A stretch of 64,000 bases of DNA, taken from NCBI GenBank assembly GCA_964019055.1, contig OZ025207.1, forward strand, positions 15,589,357-15,653,356, written 5' to 3'. A program made the translations under genes and the position numbers. Under the pieces are notes generated by a model. The model did not search any database. It had not been told where the DNA came from and worked only from the letters and a program-made list of their open reading frames with translations. Each line of letters begins with the position of its first letter. Positions within the stretch are counted from its first letter, which is position 1. This document shows positions 36,662-49,200 of the stretch, in pieces. The DNA is from Anthopleura xanthogrammica. Taxonomy: Eukaryota > Cnidaria > Anthozoa > Actiniaria > Actiniidae.

Positions 36662-38270
36662 TGAAGGCGCACTCTGTTCGTGACAAATCGAACACAATTG
36701 TCTAGCCAAAATCAATTTAGGCAATTAAAATAAATTGAAGTAATATGCAATTAAAAAAGAAAAACGCTTTGGAAAATTTATAACGTCCTTGACGGAAGGA
36801 AGCGTTAAGGGATTTATCAGTAATGTAAGTTGAAGAAGTACAAAGTGTTTTAAGAGTGTCTTATAAATTGATCAATAAGATATATTGCTATACTATAATA
36901 CAATTTAAATGTACAACGTGAATAAGACTATTTTGTAGTTCGCAAGCCTTAATAAACTGGATTGTTAAAGTTGTCACTTTGTTTGGAAGTTTCTTGATTG
37001 CACAAGTCAATATCTTTTAATCAAAATGGTCCATATATATTAGCTGGAAAGGCTGGTGTAAAAATATCTCAATGAGCATAATATATTTAGGAGGGAGGAG
37101 TGGGAAGAGAAGAAAAATACTGATTTGCTAGAGAATAAACGCAGATGGAAGGCACCAGAGGAGGGGACTGAAACCAGTAAAAGCTGTAGCAATGAGTGAA
37201 ATAATATCTTCTTATTTAGGAGAGGAATTGTGTGTGCAGGAGTGTGGTATCTTGGTATCATCTTTGTTCAGGGGAAAAGAAGTAGAATCTTGTTTTGATG
37301 TTAACATGGGAGTGAGCTAAAGAATAAAATCTTCCTCTAGATCTACAGACAGACAGACAGACAGACAGATTTATTTGCACCTCTAAATCTAAAGATATTT
37401 TTACAAGATTTACAAGATTTACAAGATATTTTTACAATATTTTTACAATATTTTTTTATTCATCTACGGAGGTTTCAGTCTCCACTATGGGCTTTAATCA
37501 CACGGCGGCTATTTTTACTTCCATGAGGGCAAAACCCTTCATGTGGAACGTTCTGAAACGCCTCAAAGCGAGGGCAAGGGGACCCAAGGGATTCAAAACC
37601 TATGGAGTTTTTAAGTGTGACGTCAGTCGTATGGAAAAACGACTTCCAGGTCCAAAACGAAAAGCAGTATCATGAAGATTTTTCTTACTTTTTCTTTATG
37701 GCAGGATTTGTTGTGCAAAGTTCTAATTGTTTCAGGTGGAGGTTAAATCATTGAGTACGTTTTTCACTTATTTTAGCGGTATTTTTGAGCAGTTGGACCT
37801 GGAAATACGCCACAGCTCTATTGTTTCAACCATTTATGGCTGCCGCGTGATTAAAGCGAATGGCCGAAAACTCAGTATTAAACCTATGCCAACGAAATGT
37901 AGACGAAGCTAATCATTGATAAAAAGTCTTCAGTGGCACATTTTTGCGGGTTCAAAAATGATATCAGAAAAAATGTTCAATTTTACATTATTTCACCTTA
38001 ATTTATTTCATCAGTATAATTAAATGTCGTATCAAATTAGAATTGGAATACTAATTAAACGCAATGTACAATCCGAAAATTGTAAAAACAAACAAATAAA
38101 CAAACAAACAAACAAACAAACAATAAGAAAAGGAAAATATTCTATTTCATTTTCTTGATATTTTGGAACACAAAAATGCTCCCCGAGCCTTTGAAATTCT
38201 GCAGATTCTCCAGATTAATACTAAAGGGTTAATACTAAAGATGAATACTAATACTCGAAGGAATAACCGT
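36662..38270. other. Intergenic, no supported gene
   Basis: Between peptide member 2 and the first receptor. Holds (ACAG)n followed by 'atttatttgcacc' at 37343-37380 (possible LINE tail), 'tttacaagat' repeats to 37450 and (AAAC)n at 38090-38125. The basic frame 37487-37675 is not convincing as a gene. Confidence 0.5.
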
Positions 38271-38276
38271 TTTTGT

Positions 38277-39248
38277 TCATCTAAAACCAAGTTGTACGAC
38301 AGCCTCATTTCCCCCGCCATTTTTATCATATCGAACAACTTCCCAAGGACGCTGTAAGTCACGTGAACATCTAAAGATCAGCTGTGCCATCGCTTTTCTA
38401 AAATCTCTCATTCTAATAACATAAACTATTGGATTGATGAGGGAGTTTATAAGCTGTACAATAAGAATTACTCTGTACTCAATAAAAGATATGTACTTGG
38501 TGTACCACCATACGACAGAAACAACGACAACCCATGGCAGCCATGTTGCTAGAGATAACAGTGTTAGAATGACTAGGGTCACTGCAAGATGGTGTTCACG
38601 ATTCGGTCTTCTTCTTGTGTATTTTTCATGTCGACTTGGATGTAGTCGCTTGGACTGTAGTTTCACATTGTGAAGTATGACTTTGCAAAGCGTACATATG
38701 ATAATTAGACAGAGAATGATCAAAGTTATTGAAATTGTTATAAAGATAAATCCATGGTTTGGTACAGATTTAGTTTTCATGAATAGGACGATGATCAATG
38801 CTGGAAACAACCACGTTAGACTGTACACCATGATGTAGCTTCTAAATCGTATTGTTCGATATTTCAATGGAAAAATAGTTGCGTACGTACGTTCTAGAGA
38901 AACGAGAACCAAAGACAAGAGACACATAGCAAACGTCAAGTCATGCATGGCTAGTACGATATTTAGTAAGATGGCAGAGGAAAACAGCTGTGATCCAAAG
39001 AAAAAATCATAAATGCATACTTCAAATGTTATCCTTAACACACCATGCATCATGTCGACCACTGCCAAGTGGATAAGGCAGTACAGGCTACGACGACGAA
39101 GATGTCTGTTGATGAGAAATGTCAGAATTGTAGCAAGGTTGCAGGCGACAATAAGGAAACTGACCACTATACTGACAGATAATAGGATAATGGCAGTATT
39201 TCTTGATACGTTCTTGAAGGATATCGGTGAATCAGTGCTCTTATTCAT
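38277..39248 (-). CDS. Rhodopsin-class (class A) G protein-coupled receptor 1
   Basis: A single-exon gene of 323 residues with seven hydrophobic segments. Class A landmarks: N37 in TM1 (ACNLA), D65 in TM2 (LAVVDM), ERT at 119-121 in place of DRY at the end of TM3, TWLP at 235-238 in TM6 and NPIVY at 272-276 in TM7, followed by RMRDFRKAM helix 8. The N-terminus is short, with N-glycosylation sequons NKS and NVS. TM5-TM6 are joined by a basic loop (RRRPNREHH). It is about half identical to the neighbour at 40443-41411, so they are tandem duplicates. Such intronless receptors are often expanded in cnidarians and score weakly against amine, adenosine or melanocortin receptors. I cannot name the ligand. 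The window's peptide precursors make a peptide ligand worth testing. It signals at the plasma membrane through G proteins. Confidence 0.95.
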   Translation of the reverse strand: MNKSTDSPISFKNVSRNTAIILLSVSIVVSFLIVACNLATILTFLINRHLRRRSLYCLIHLAVVDMMHGVLRITFEVCIYDFFFGSQLFSSAILLNIVLAMHDLTFAMCLLSLVLVSLERTYATIFPLKYRTIRFRSYIMVYSLTWLFPALIIVLFMKTKSVPNHGFIFITISITLIILCLIIICTLCKVILHNVKLQSKRLHPSRHEKYTRRRPNREHHLAVTLVILTLLSLATWLPWVVVVSVVWWYTKYISFIEYRVILIVQLINSLINPIVYVIRMRDFRKAMAQLIFRCSRDLQRPWEVVRYDKNGGGNEAVVQLGFR

Positions 39249-40442
39249 GACGGGGCAGTTCCATAATATTGTTTTCAGTTTTCACGTTTTTTTCCCCCAA
39301 GCTGTTTTTCATCTGTTTTCACTTTTGGTGCTGACTCTTTGGAAATGAGAAAACTATACAATAAAACTCGTCTTCTGCAAATCAAAAAGTTAAGGTAACA
39401 GGTTCAATGATAGAAATATCTGACACTCTTCAAGACTGAAATCTAACAAACTTATCAAAATGTTTACTATTCAAAATTGGAACTTTATCCTTTTTCAAAA
39501 TACGGGTCTTACTCTGACGTCTTATTCTGAATGCACTAGCAACCTGTATAAAGTTCAGTATAAACTATCCAAAGATTCAGAAGATACCTTTATCCGGTTA
39601 TTTGTATATTCTCAGTTTACGAAGTAGAAATAGCATCAACTGCTTTGGATGGCATCAGATGTTATTGATTTGCGTCATTTCTTATCAAGGTTCTTTTTTA
39701 TTATAGAAACCTCTATTTAGTCTCACCTTGAGATTATACAGGTTGATAAACTATACCAATGATACTCTAGAATACGGAACTAAAAGATTTAGTTTCCGTT
39801 TTAGCAGGTCTTATCGCGTTTGGACAAAAGAGTCGTAATTTCCCGTTAGGAGCACTTAAGAAACCAAATATTTGCAGTGAACGAAAACCATCTCTAATTC
39901 ACTGCACTTAGGTAAAGCTTTTTTAAATAAAACTTCAGTAGCAAGTATTATGTAATTTTTTTTACCGACTGAATTGGCCCATTAAACAAATTTGTATAAC
40001 TAGTACTAAAGGACTGGTCATAAAGTGAAGGGGGGGGGGGGGGCAAAAACCGAGGGGTGGGTCACACAATTTTGAACCCCTATAAAGGGTCAGCTTGCTA
40101 TAAAATTGTACAACAGAGAGGGTGGGCCTGCTTTTTTGAGAACATAGATTCTCAAAGAAAACAGGAAAACCATGTGTGTAGGGAAAACATATATAATATA
40201 TATAGCAACATAAAAGCAATGAAAATATCTACAAGTTATTCTTTTAGTGGTTTAATTATAAATAATTGTGAACATTTTAATATAAAAATTTGATTGAAAA
40301 GTTTACGAGTTGAATACGATTAAAGTGTACGACGATATTCAAAGTCCAAAGTCTCCAAATAAATAAAGCGATAGAACGTAGTTCTCCTAACTGCCGGCGT
40401 GTTTTATGGTAAACAGAGATTCTCAAGTAATTTGAATTCTCT
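39249..40442. other. Spacer between the two receptor genes
   Basis: Contains a solitary piece of the 88-bp satellite near 39628-39662 ('atagcatcaactgctttgga', 'tggcatcagatgttat') and a G-run repeat at 40025-40130. No gene. Confidence 0.5.
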
Positions 40443-41411
40443 TCAACCAAGACCTAGTTCTATCATAGGCTGATTTTTCCCGCCATGTTTGTTATATTGA
40501 ACAACTGGATGAGGACGCAGTAATTCCCGTGAACGTCTAAAGATCATTTGCAACATTGCTTTTCTAAAATCTCTCATTCTACTAACGTAGACTATTGGGT
40601 TGATAAGTGAATTCGTAAGGTGTATAAGCGTAACAATTTTGTAGCCAAAAAACGATATCTTTAGTGTCTGTCGAACTTTGAAGAAAATATAAGTAATCAA
40701 GGGTAGCCATGCTATAAGTGATAACACTGTGACAATAAACAGGGTCATCCCAAGGTGTTGCTCTCGCTTTCGTGTTCTTCGTAGGGCTGTTGGGAGTTGA
40801 TTTGGCTGCAATCGCTTTGATTGTGTCTTCAGTTTCATAAACATGGCTGTATATGATATACATATTGTGACTAGACAGACGAGAGACAGGACGAGAAGTC
40901 CAGTTACCACCATAACGCCAAATGATGACATAACTTCTTCTTGTACGTATGGCCCTAAAACACACACAGGTATGAGCCAAGTTATGGCAAACACCATAAA
41001 GTAAGTCCTGGCATGAATTGTACGATGGTGAAATGGAAAGTAGGTTGCGTAGACTCGTTCAAGTGAAACGAGAACTAAAGAGAGCAAGCAGGTAACAATG
41101 TTAATATCCACTATATTTGCTGTGACATTTTTTACAACGACAGAAGTGAACAACTGTGTTCCAAAGTAAAAATCATAAATGCATACTTCAAATGCTATTC
41201 TCAACACACCATACATCATGTCAACCACTGCCAAGTGGATAAGGCAATAGACGCTACGACGACGAAGATGTCTGTTGATGAGAAATGTCAGAATTGTAGC
41301 AAGGTTTGAAGCAACTATGAGCAAGCTGACCACTGTACTGACAGATGAAAGGATTATTGCAGTATTTTTTGATATGTTCTTAAAGGAAATCCAAGAATTG
41401 CTGTTATTCAT
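40443..41411 (-). CDS. Rhodopsin-class (class A) G protein-coupled receptor 2
   Basis: A single-exon gene of 322 residues in the same orientation as receptor 1 and aligning to it end to end with almost no gaps. Landmarks: N36, D64 (LAVVDMM), ERV at 118-120 for DRY, AWLP at 234-237, NPIVY at 271-275 and the identical RMRDFRKAM helix 8. TM2 to TM3 keeps FEVCIYDF as in receptor 1. Both C-tails keep the VV(R/Q)Y(D/N)K...G..N pattern before the stop, an unusual conserved tail. The most divergent parts are extracellular loop 2 and TM4-TM5 (VLGPYVQEEVMSSFG here), where ligand selectivity of class A receptors often lies. That would fit two receptors for related but different ligands. Ligand unknown. 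Confidence 0.95.
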   Translation of the reverse strand: MNNSNSWISFKNISKNTAIILSSVSTVVSLLIVASNLATILTFLINRHLRRRSVYCLIHLAVVDMMYGVLRIAFEVCIYDFYFGTQLFTSVVVKNVTANIVDINIVTCLLSLVLVSLERVYATYFPFHHRTIHARTYFMVFAITWLIPVCVLGPYVQEEVMSSFGVMVVTGLLVLSLVCLVTICISYTAMFMKLKTQSKRLQPNQLPTALRRTRKREQHLGMTLFIVTVLSLIAWLPLITYIFFKVRQTLKISFFGYKIVTLIHLTNSLINPIVYVSRMRDFRKAMLQMIFRRSRELLRPHPVVQYNKHGGKNQPMIELGLG

Positions 41412-43783
41412 AGAGCTCGTTTTCTCAGTAGTAATACAGATGTTGATTGTCTTTGCAAAATGTTAACTTGGTTCCACTCTGGTTGCTGGTCGAGTTTGTG
41501 TTAACGTCAAAGTCAAGGCAGTCAGAGATCTGGATGGAAAAACTGAGAGCTTTTTTTAAAACCTGTGTAAGTGAAAACGCTACTAAATAAGTTGAACTTA
41601 GACAAACGTCAGATGAGACTTGAAAAGGTTTGGAACGACAACCAAAAATCTTACAACTCTTGTAGTGATCGGCTTGCAGTTACGGGATGGTGACCTTTTC
41701 TAGAGGTTTGATGCTACGCTAATGTCGTTTTGTGTTGCTGCTGCTTTTTTTCTTCTTCTTTTTTTGCTGCTGCTGCCATCTTTACTGTCTATCACCCATT
41801 TTGTCAGCTTTTATAGTAATCAGAGATTTTGAAACAAAACATGCCTGACTTGCTTTTTGGGTCATTTGACTATTGAGTGACGGGTACAACGTCATTCACT
41901 GGGAATACGGTTAAGTGAAAGGTTTGTTCAACAAGACAGCCGTCTGAATAGCTCCATGGTGATGGTTAGCAAATAAAGAACACTCGTCATCATTTTTAAG
42001 CTGGGTTATCTACTTGACTTCTACTTGTCTCTCTACCCTCTGGATACTGTTTTCAGTGACGGTTCAAGTTTCATCTCTTTAATCATTTATCTTTTTTTCT
42101 GGAGATTTTCAATCACTCTTATACTGGTACTTTTCTAAATCTCCACCCATTTTCAATACTATTAAAATCAAACTAAGGCTTTGTGCAACCCGATAATCGA
42201 TCTTAAGAGGTATCTTCACTCTAATTGGGCTTTATTTGCTTTTAACAGTGGAATTTCCCGTTAAAGGAACAATTAATAAGACGCTAAATATCAGTTACCA
42301 AAGATGGAGGGCTTTCGGAAGCTCATTCACATTTGAACCACAATAGGCCATAACAGACAGGTGCCCCAAAGCCAGATTGGCAAACAGTTCTTTTGAAGTC
42401 ATTATGGGGATCAACATTGTTTAACAACATGTCATGAGTTACGTCAATGCTTTCTTTTTATGGTCTTGAACGACAACAGAGTTTAAATTTCGGCTGTCAT
42501 TACGACTTTAGTATTGATCACATGTCTGGTATGCATGATGGTCTTTTTATTCAGTATCATGTGATTGATCGATATAGAAAAGCCGGTTTCTGTCGGTCTG
42601 CAAGATTATATAATATGACTTTGCAAGTGACCAGTGTTTTTTATAAATCGTATCAGGTTTTATCTGCTAGATTAATATGTATAATTTTCAAATCTAGACT
42701 CTAGAATAGTCTTTGAAGGCTGCAAAGGATTTTGTTTACCGCATAACAATACCTACAGAATTCATGTTAAGGATTTGAATTGAGCTGAGGGATGTAGGAA
42801 TAGGCACCACCCCAAAGGGTTGATTGATAAGAGGTATCGTGTAACCTACGGATGGAATACAAGTACTGACAAACAACATCAGTAAAAGGGCTTCTTTAAT
42901 CTAGAAAACAATTTGAAAAGGATAGCTATATTTCATCTTCATGTCTGATTACGGTAGCCTGCGTGGCGGCCGTCTGTGTAGGGTGGCCTACGGAGATTTG
43001 GGAAGCCCCTCACTTTTTCCTTTACCCCTCTCCCTCTCCTCTGTCTACAAAGGGTCGCTACACAGGCTAGGGTTACGGTTAAATATATATTACGGACACC
43101 ATTGGTTAGTTACAGATTTGAATGTCCTAAATAAATAGTAAATTACATCAAAAATCTCGAATGTATTCAGTTTTATATATTAGTGTTTCTCAACTTTTAC
43201 GAAGACTGTAATAATATAGTGACTTATGCCATTATCGACCATTAAATAATCAAAAGACATAGGAGGTTACATCATCCAAATGCAACGCTTGAATCGAAGG
43301 TCATTTGAATGTCATGGTAACGTACAACATTTTCTCATTTAAATATATTAAAAGACTTAAAAGTGAACTGTGCCCAGACTGACTACTGTGACGGCATATT
43401 GAGACGTCGAAATTAAATGACTTCGAATTAAAGACATTTGTTGGCAATTGAAGATATAGTGTCATTTTAATCAGTGAAACATGGCACCCAGTTACTTTAG
43501 GATATTAGAGTTCCAAACCTAATATTCACAGCAATTTCTGGGTGGTACGTGACATCATAGACGCCATGTTTCTCGCATTGAACAAGAGATTGTTGTTTGA
43601 TTTCTTTTCTTATTTCAACAAATTGGTAATGTTGCGACGAGAGGGTGGCTTAAGATTTGTAGCCATATTTTCGCTTAAACAAAAAGTATTTTAACGAACA
43701 ATAAAAAAGTAAGAAAAATTACACACTCTTATAATTTAATCAGATCAGTATTTTCATTCTTTGGTCATCATCTCATATTGAAG
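41412..43783. other. Intergenic, no supported gene
   Basis: AT-rich DNA upstream of receptor 2 and downstream of peptide member 3. 'tagggtggcctacggag' near 42980 and 'ctacacaggctagggttacgg' near 43060 hint at a small repeat. The 42447-42704 frame has no recognisable content. Confidence 0.5.
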
Positions 43784-46058
43784 TTAGTGTATAAAAATTG
43801 GGCCTCGATGTTTCTTTTCTTGTGGCCAAAACAACGTAGCTGACCGCTTTGATCTTTGTACAGCAGGCTCGCACACGCTCGTCGAAGCTTCACAAACAAT
43901 CTTCAGCGTTTTTTGAACGTTTCTCTCTTGTCTTTTTCTTGAGTGCATTAAGCGGACAGCAAGGAATTGTGGTTCATCACGGATACTGCCTACATCATTA
44001 CAGTGCTTACTGGTAAACAGGCATAGATCTTGTAAAGTGTCCTGAAGATCGTCGGCCAGCTAAATAAATAGATAAAGTGTCATTGACAAAATGATATATA
44101 AAGACTTTTTGTACTTTCTAGTCACGTGATATTTTTTTCGGCGGGAAAAGTAAAGTACCACAATAGAGGCTTTGCACCATCACGTGACTCGCGTAGCGTC
44201 GGTTAGCAACGGTAACTACGCCGCCATGACAGGAGGCATGTAAACCATAACAAAGTATAGTAACGAACGCGATTAGAAAACATTTTTGTGTTGTTGGATG
44301 TGGAAAACGCTTTGAAAGAGATACAATTGTCAGATATTTTAACGTTCCGAAGCAGTTCAAGCATCAAGGCGAAAAAACAAGAGAGGTCTTAAAGCGAAGA
44401 CGAAAAAAATAGCTTGCAAACATACGACGAGAGGCTGTTTCGAAAGGGCAAGTTAAGAACCCAATGGTTTGCTCGCTTCATTTTCACCAAGTTGTTTTCA
44501 AAGTGCAACTTTCAAATAAATTGAGTGGTACAATTCGAGATCGATGTTATTTTGCTTTGTTTATCTAGGAGAACCAGCAAAAGCCTACGACTAAACTTAT
44601 GCAGACTGGGCTCCTACGATCGCGCTGGGTCACACATCTTGTTCTGTTTCTCAATCAGCCAAAGTTTCTTTGCTAAAAAGGACAAAAAGGCACAACCGTT
44701 CGATGGAAAGATCTTTGAAAAGGCGACTGCGCTTCAAACAAGCCCTAGTTAACAGTAATACATAAAATATTCATACAAACTTTCCCAAAGAAACGCGTGC
44801 AAGAGACAGAGATGGAGGAGTTCGGACAACTCGAATCTGCAACTGATTGCAACATAGATTTTCTTTATTACTGTTAACCAGGGCTTGTTCAAAGTGTGCA
44901 TTGGCATTTTTCAAAGATCATTCCATCGAACGATTATGCCTTTTTAGCGAAGAAACTTTGGCTGATTGAAAAACAGAACAAGATGTGTGACCCAGAGGAT
45001 CGTAGGTGTCCAGTCTTGATGAGTTTCGTCGTAGGCTTTCGCTGGTTCTCCTAGATAAACGAAGCAAAAAAACATCGATCTCGAATAATTTGTACCACTC
45101 AATTTATTTGAAGGAATAAGCTAGTTGCACTTTGAAAACAACTTCGTGAAAATGAAGCGAGCAAACCATTGGGTTCTTAACTTGCCCTTTCGAAACAGCC
45201 TCTCGTCTTATGTTTGCTAGCCATTTTTTTCGTCTTCGCTTTAAAACCTCTCTTGTTTTTTAGCTTTAATGCTTGATCTGCTTAGGAACATTTAAAATTC
45301 TGACATTTGTGTCTCTTTCAGAGCGTTTTCCACATCCAACAACACAAAAAACTTTTCTAATCGCGTTCGTTACTATACTTTGTTATGGTTTACATGCCTC
45401 CTGTCATGGCGGCGTAGTTACCGTTGCTAACCGACGCTACGCGAGTCACGTGATGGTGCAAAGCCTCTATATATGGACACCTATGTTGGTTAGGAGTCAC
45501 CCAACGCCCAAGAATAGTTTTAGGGAATATATAAATGTTTCCTATATCCTTTCATGAGGAAGACGAAGAAGACGAAGTAGAAAAAGGACAAATAGGAGGA
45601 GGAGGAGGAGGAGGAGGAGAAGAAGAAGATGAAGAAGAAGAAGAAGAAGAAGAAGAAAAATAATAAGGCAAAGACGAAGACGAAGAACTAAGCGTTGGTC
45701 AAAGCAAACGCAGAGCAAATGAAAATACAAAGAAAAAAGAATGATGATAAAAAGCTAGAAGATGACACTAAGACTGAAAATTAATGAAGGAAGAATGTAA
45801 GAAAAGAAAAGAACCAAATCTTAACTAAACGAGTCATGCATCATGAGGTAAAAAATGCAACCGAAATAAAATCCAAATATGTAAGATCTAAATAACAGGG
45901 CTAAACTATGATCAAAAAATCTTTGTAAATGAGGTGTTTCTTACCTTGACTGTTCTCTTCCTTCTTCGACCAACCTTACCAACGCCTATGTGAAAAGCAT
46001 CAACACAAACCATCGACAAAAGGACCAAGAGTGCAGCAAGATGAATGTGTTTTGCCAT
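43784..46058 (-). CDS. FHxxVGK/CX6C secreted peptide precursor, member 3
   Basis: Exon 1 (46058-45945, 38 residues) encodes a signal peptide ending VCVDA, then [17 protein letters not shown] and a phase-0 AAG|GTAAG donor. Exon 2 (44059-43784, 91 residues, acceptor TATTTATTTAG) reads [13 protein letters not shown] and has two Cys-x6-Cys motifs, [11 protein letters not shown] (about residue 51) and [11 protein letters not shown] (about 94). HSRKR lies between them and RSKR after them; the tail is [19 protein letters not shown]. Total 129 residues. Processing would give FHIGVGKV followed by Gly before RRRKR, hence a plausible [13 protein letters not shown], plus CX6C peptides. It is closest to the member at 50358-51001 (CLFT-x-KHC, LMH(S/A)R(K/R)R, VC(E/K)AST-x-VC). 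A THAP-coding foldback element fills most of the intron. GAATAAAA about 145 bp upstream may be the TATA box. Confidence 0.87.
44163..45471. mobile_element. Foldback element carrying a THAP-domain coding fragment
   Basis: Left arm 44163-44760 and right arm 44866-45471 are diverged reverse complements of about 600 bp each, with a 105-bp spacer. They start ATAGAGGCTTTGCACCATCA at both ends. Inside the left arm, about 44285-44520, one frame reads [20 protein letters not shown] and, after a stop/frame change, [14 protein letters not shown]. This is the C2CH signature (C-x3-C ... C-x2-H) of THAP zinc fingers, the DNA-binding domain of P-element transposases. The reading frame is broken in this arm (TAG after a KRRRKK run). 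It is probably a non-autonomous P-like foldback transposon. It lies in the intron of peptide member 3. Confidence 0.75.
45590..45662. repeat. GGA/AGA trinucleotide microsatellite
   Basis: GGA units followed by AGA units; the leucine-rich minus-strand frame over it is a by-product. Intronic in peptide member 3. Confidence 0.95.
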
Positions 46059-46200
46059 GTTGAATAAGTCTCCACCAAAAATAACTTCTGATTAATCAAT
46101 GCTTTCTTGTCTTCAAGGTTCTGCTGTACAGTGTTCTTTTCTTACACCTTTTCTTGCTGGAGTGCTTGTAGTTTGATGTATCGCCATCTGATTCACATCC

Positions 46201-46208
46201 TTTTATTC
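46201..46208 (-). promoter_or_regulatory. TATA-like box of peptide member 3
   Basis: GAATAAAAGGATG on the minus strand, about 145 bp before the start codon at 46058. Weaker match than those of members 2 and 4. Confidence 0.4.
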
Positions 46209-46209
46209 A

Positions 46210-49200
46210 CTTCAAGCAAAAAAACCCAAAATAGATTCCACGTAAGGAAAGCCTATTACCATGGAACCATTTGGATAAAAACAAGATAAAACCAATGCCC
46301 TTCTGTGTCGTCTGCATTGCTAGTTTTTTCTACGATAGATTTATCCAATGGGAGGATCTTCTTCTCATGACGTATTTCTTTGTCTCAATAACATCTAGGG
46401 ACAAGCCCTCATTCTTGTCCACTCGGCATAGCAAAGTGCAGCCTTAAATAGACTTGGGCACTGTACACGCTCTGCGTTACCATGGTGAGCCATTGTTCTG
46501 ACCTCTAGTGGAGTATCGTACGTTGGATAAGGTGATTAGCTCGGAAGCAGGTAGGTGTGTGTCAAGGAGTACTTGTTCACCATATTAAATGTTACAAATT
46601 TCAAGAGCAATGACTATCTAGAGATTAGATTATATTTCAACACTTGCCCTTGGATAGGGCCCAATAGGCTTAAATGTTCACCATCTTGATGGAGATCATT
46701 GATAAAGATAAAGTCGATTATCGACCGTTAAAGAACTCTATCTTAAGAATCCGTTTTCAAAACGTCTGGTAAAATTGCATTAGAAGACATTTTCCGTTAC
46801 GAAATAACAGTCAAAAAATCCTTTTCCTGGAAGAACGTTCAAGATGTCTACAAATAGAAACCAGGAACTATGGCTCAAGATATATGACGTATAGAAGTGA
46901 AATTCTACGTTCCAAATGTTCCATAAATCGAAAAAAGATCTAATAGAGTCAAAATAGACCCGCATCAAATTAAGCTGTCACTAAAGTCTGGGGTCATCGT
47001 TTTCTGGTTCAAACGAACTGATGTTTACTTGTTAACGGTCGAGTAACGTTAAATACGATTTAAAGAATTTGTCATCGATATACTGTAAAAAAAGATTTGG
47101 CGTTTTCATCTATAAAAGGTTCGAGTATCCTGGTTTTTTCTTCTTAAAAATTATCTAGTCAATACACATCCTGATATTTTGAAAATTCCATAAAGATTGA
47201 AGAGTAAGAAAGGAAAAATGGCTAAATTAGACATATGCATGCATGGTGAAGATAAGCTAAGTGGAGCGTAGTTTTGATGCGATGACAATGATGCAATACA
47301 GACAATTATAGCAAAGAAATAATCATACGTAGGAGTATAAAATTAAATTAAATAAAAATTAAGAAAGATTAAAAATAACCATTGAAAACTGGGAGGCAAA
47401 TAGAATGCTTTACTGAAAATGTCACTTCAATGGTCAAACAATTTTCAGGGTTTTTTTTTTTTTGTATTTTTTTTTTTTTTGTATTTTTTTTTTTTTCTTG
47501 TTTGCCCAGTTATTTTATTTTCAACTGTTCGTCATAGAAGACCATATGTACAAAAATAGAGCTCATTTTCTTTCCTTTCTCCAAGCGGAACATACACCAT
47601 GGAAGCACTCAATATCAGTGTTTTCCATGTCCTTTATCATGCCTTGATGCACCAACCAATCAGAGTGCTTGTACTTAAGAGGTTATGCTATATTGACTAC
47701 AAGCAATTAAGACTAAGGAGCTCAATATCTTCTTGAAGCTTAACTATAGCAAATGACTCATAATATAGATATTTAGGTAGCTTTTGGAAACAAATATTAT
47801 ATTATAGAGGAAGAATACTCCAAAAATTATTTAATTCTTTCCACTCAAATTTGGGCTGTTCCTGGCGATGAGGACTGGAAGTGATGCAGTTGTATCTAGG
47901 GATTACATTACAGGAAAAAACATCTGACCTCAGTGGAATGCTACGCGTGTTATTCGTAGCATGGGGTTAATATCAAACCCTCCTAGCTATGGTATATTAC
48001 GATTTCATGTTTGCGAGGCTTATACTACGAACAGAAAAGAATTCTAGCTTTAGGGGAAAAAATATGATGTAAAATGTAACTCATTGATCTTGGAAAAAGT
48101 TTAACTGAAAAATAATTAAAGGTAAAAATGTTGACTGAATGATATTTTCAACACCGATTGGAATCTCGATGAAAGAACGGTATATAGTTATTTCACGTCA
48201 GCCATGTTGTAGGGCAAGAAAAATGCAATTTTTTTGAAACTGACAAGAAATTGCATGTTCCCATGAAAGCATTTACAAAATTAGAAGTGACTTTGCTACG
48301 GTTTGTACTCTCATTGAATACAAAAATACGCCAGAAAATGATCCAAACTTAAGTGGAAACATGAACTACAACATGGATGCTATGAAACCTGTTTATTAAA
48401 TGGAGTTTAAATTGTAAAACACTTTTTATAGTTCTCTAGGCTAACCTCTATTACCGAGAGAGCCGGCACATAATTCTACTCAGGGATGGACCCCCTGGTT
48501 TAACTATTAATAATATATAACTGTATTTTCCCGACTTCATTTCATAGAACTGATTGGCTAACTAAGGCTGCTATCATAACGACACAATTTTTGCTATCAT
48601 TTCTTATTCTATTTTCTAAATATTTCTATTTGATCTTCAGGCATCTACCAAGATTGGAGCCTACCTCTAAAATGATCCAATAGTGACTAAGCAAGTTAGA
48701 ATTTTCATCTTTTATTAAATATCCAATTGTTTCAAAATTTTTTAGAAATAAACTGAACAGTTCTGAATCATATTTGCCATGATTGAAACCCATGTATCGA
48801 TGGAGTTCTATTTTAAGAGTTGGCTGCAAGTTTTTATTGTTAATATTTTTTTTAAATTTTCTATAAAGTTTATTATGATGAGAGCCGTTCTAGAATTATT
48901 TTTCCTTAAGATATCTCTTATGTTTACTAGACTATGAGCCTGACACACCTATGCTGAACTTACGGTGCTACAGCTACGGAAATGCATCAACCCCCACTCC
49001 CCATCTCACCCTTGATACATTATACAAGATGAAGGCGGTCAGAAACGCGCTCAAACGGATGAACTACACCGTCTAATACTATCACGCTACGAAGGCCGGG
49101 GTTGAATTCCACGAGTCTAGGATTTTCTCAAGTTTACTTTTCTTGGATGCATGACAAGGGCTGGGCAATCGATCCCGGAATAGGATTTTGAACTGACATA

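Noticed and set aside
37487..37675. 62-residue basic frame with KR sites
   Set aside because: No signal peptide, no CX6C motif and no upstream splice partner; the KR pairs alone are not enough.
38434..39348. Plus-strand frames opposite receptor 1
   Set aside because: Antisense shadows of the receptor coding sequence.
45273..45557. 94-residue frame in the THAP element's right arm
   Set aside because: It lies on the antisense of the THAP-coding arm; the left arm gives the same kind of frame (44118-44360). It is a by-product of the foldback element.
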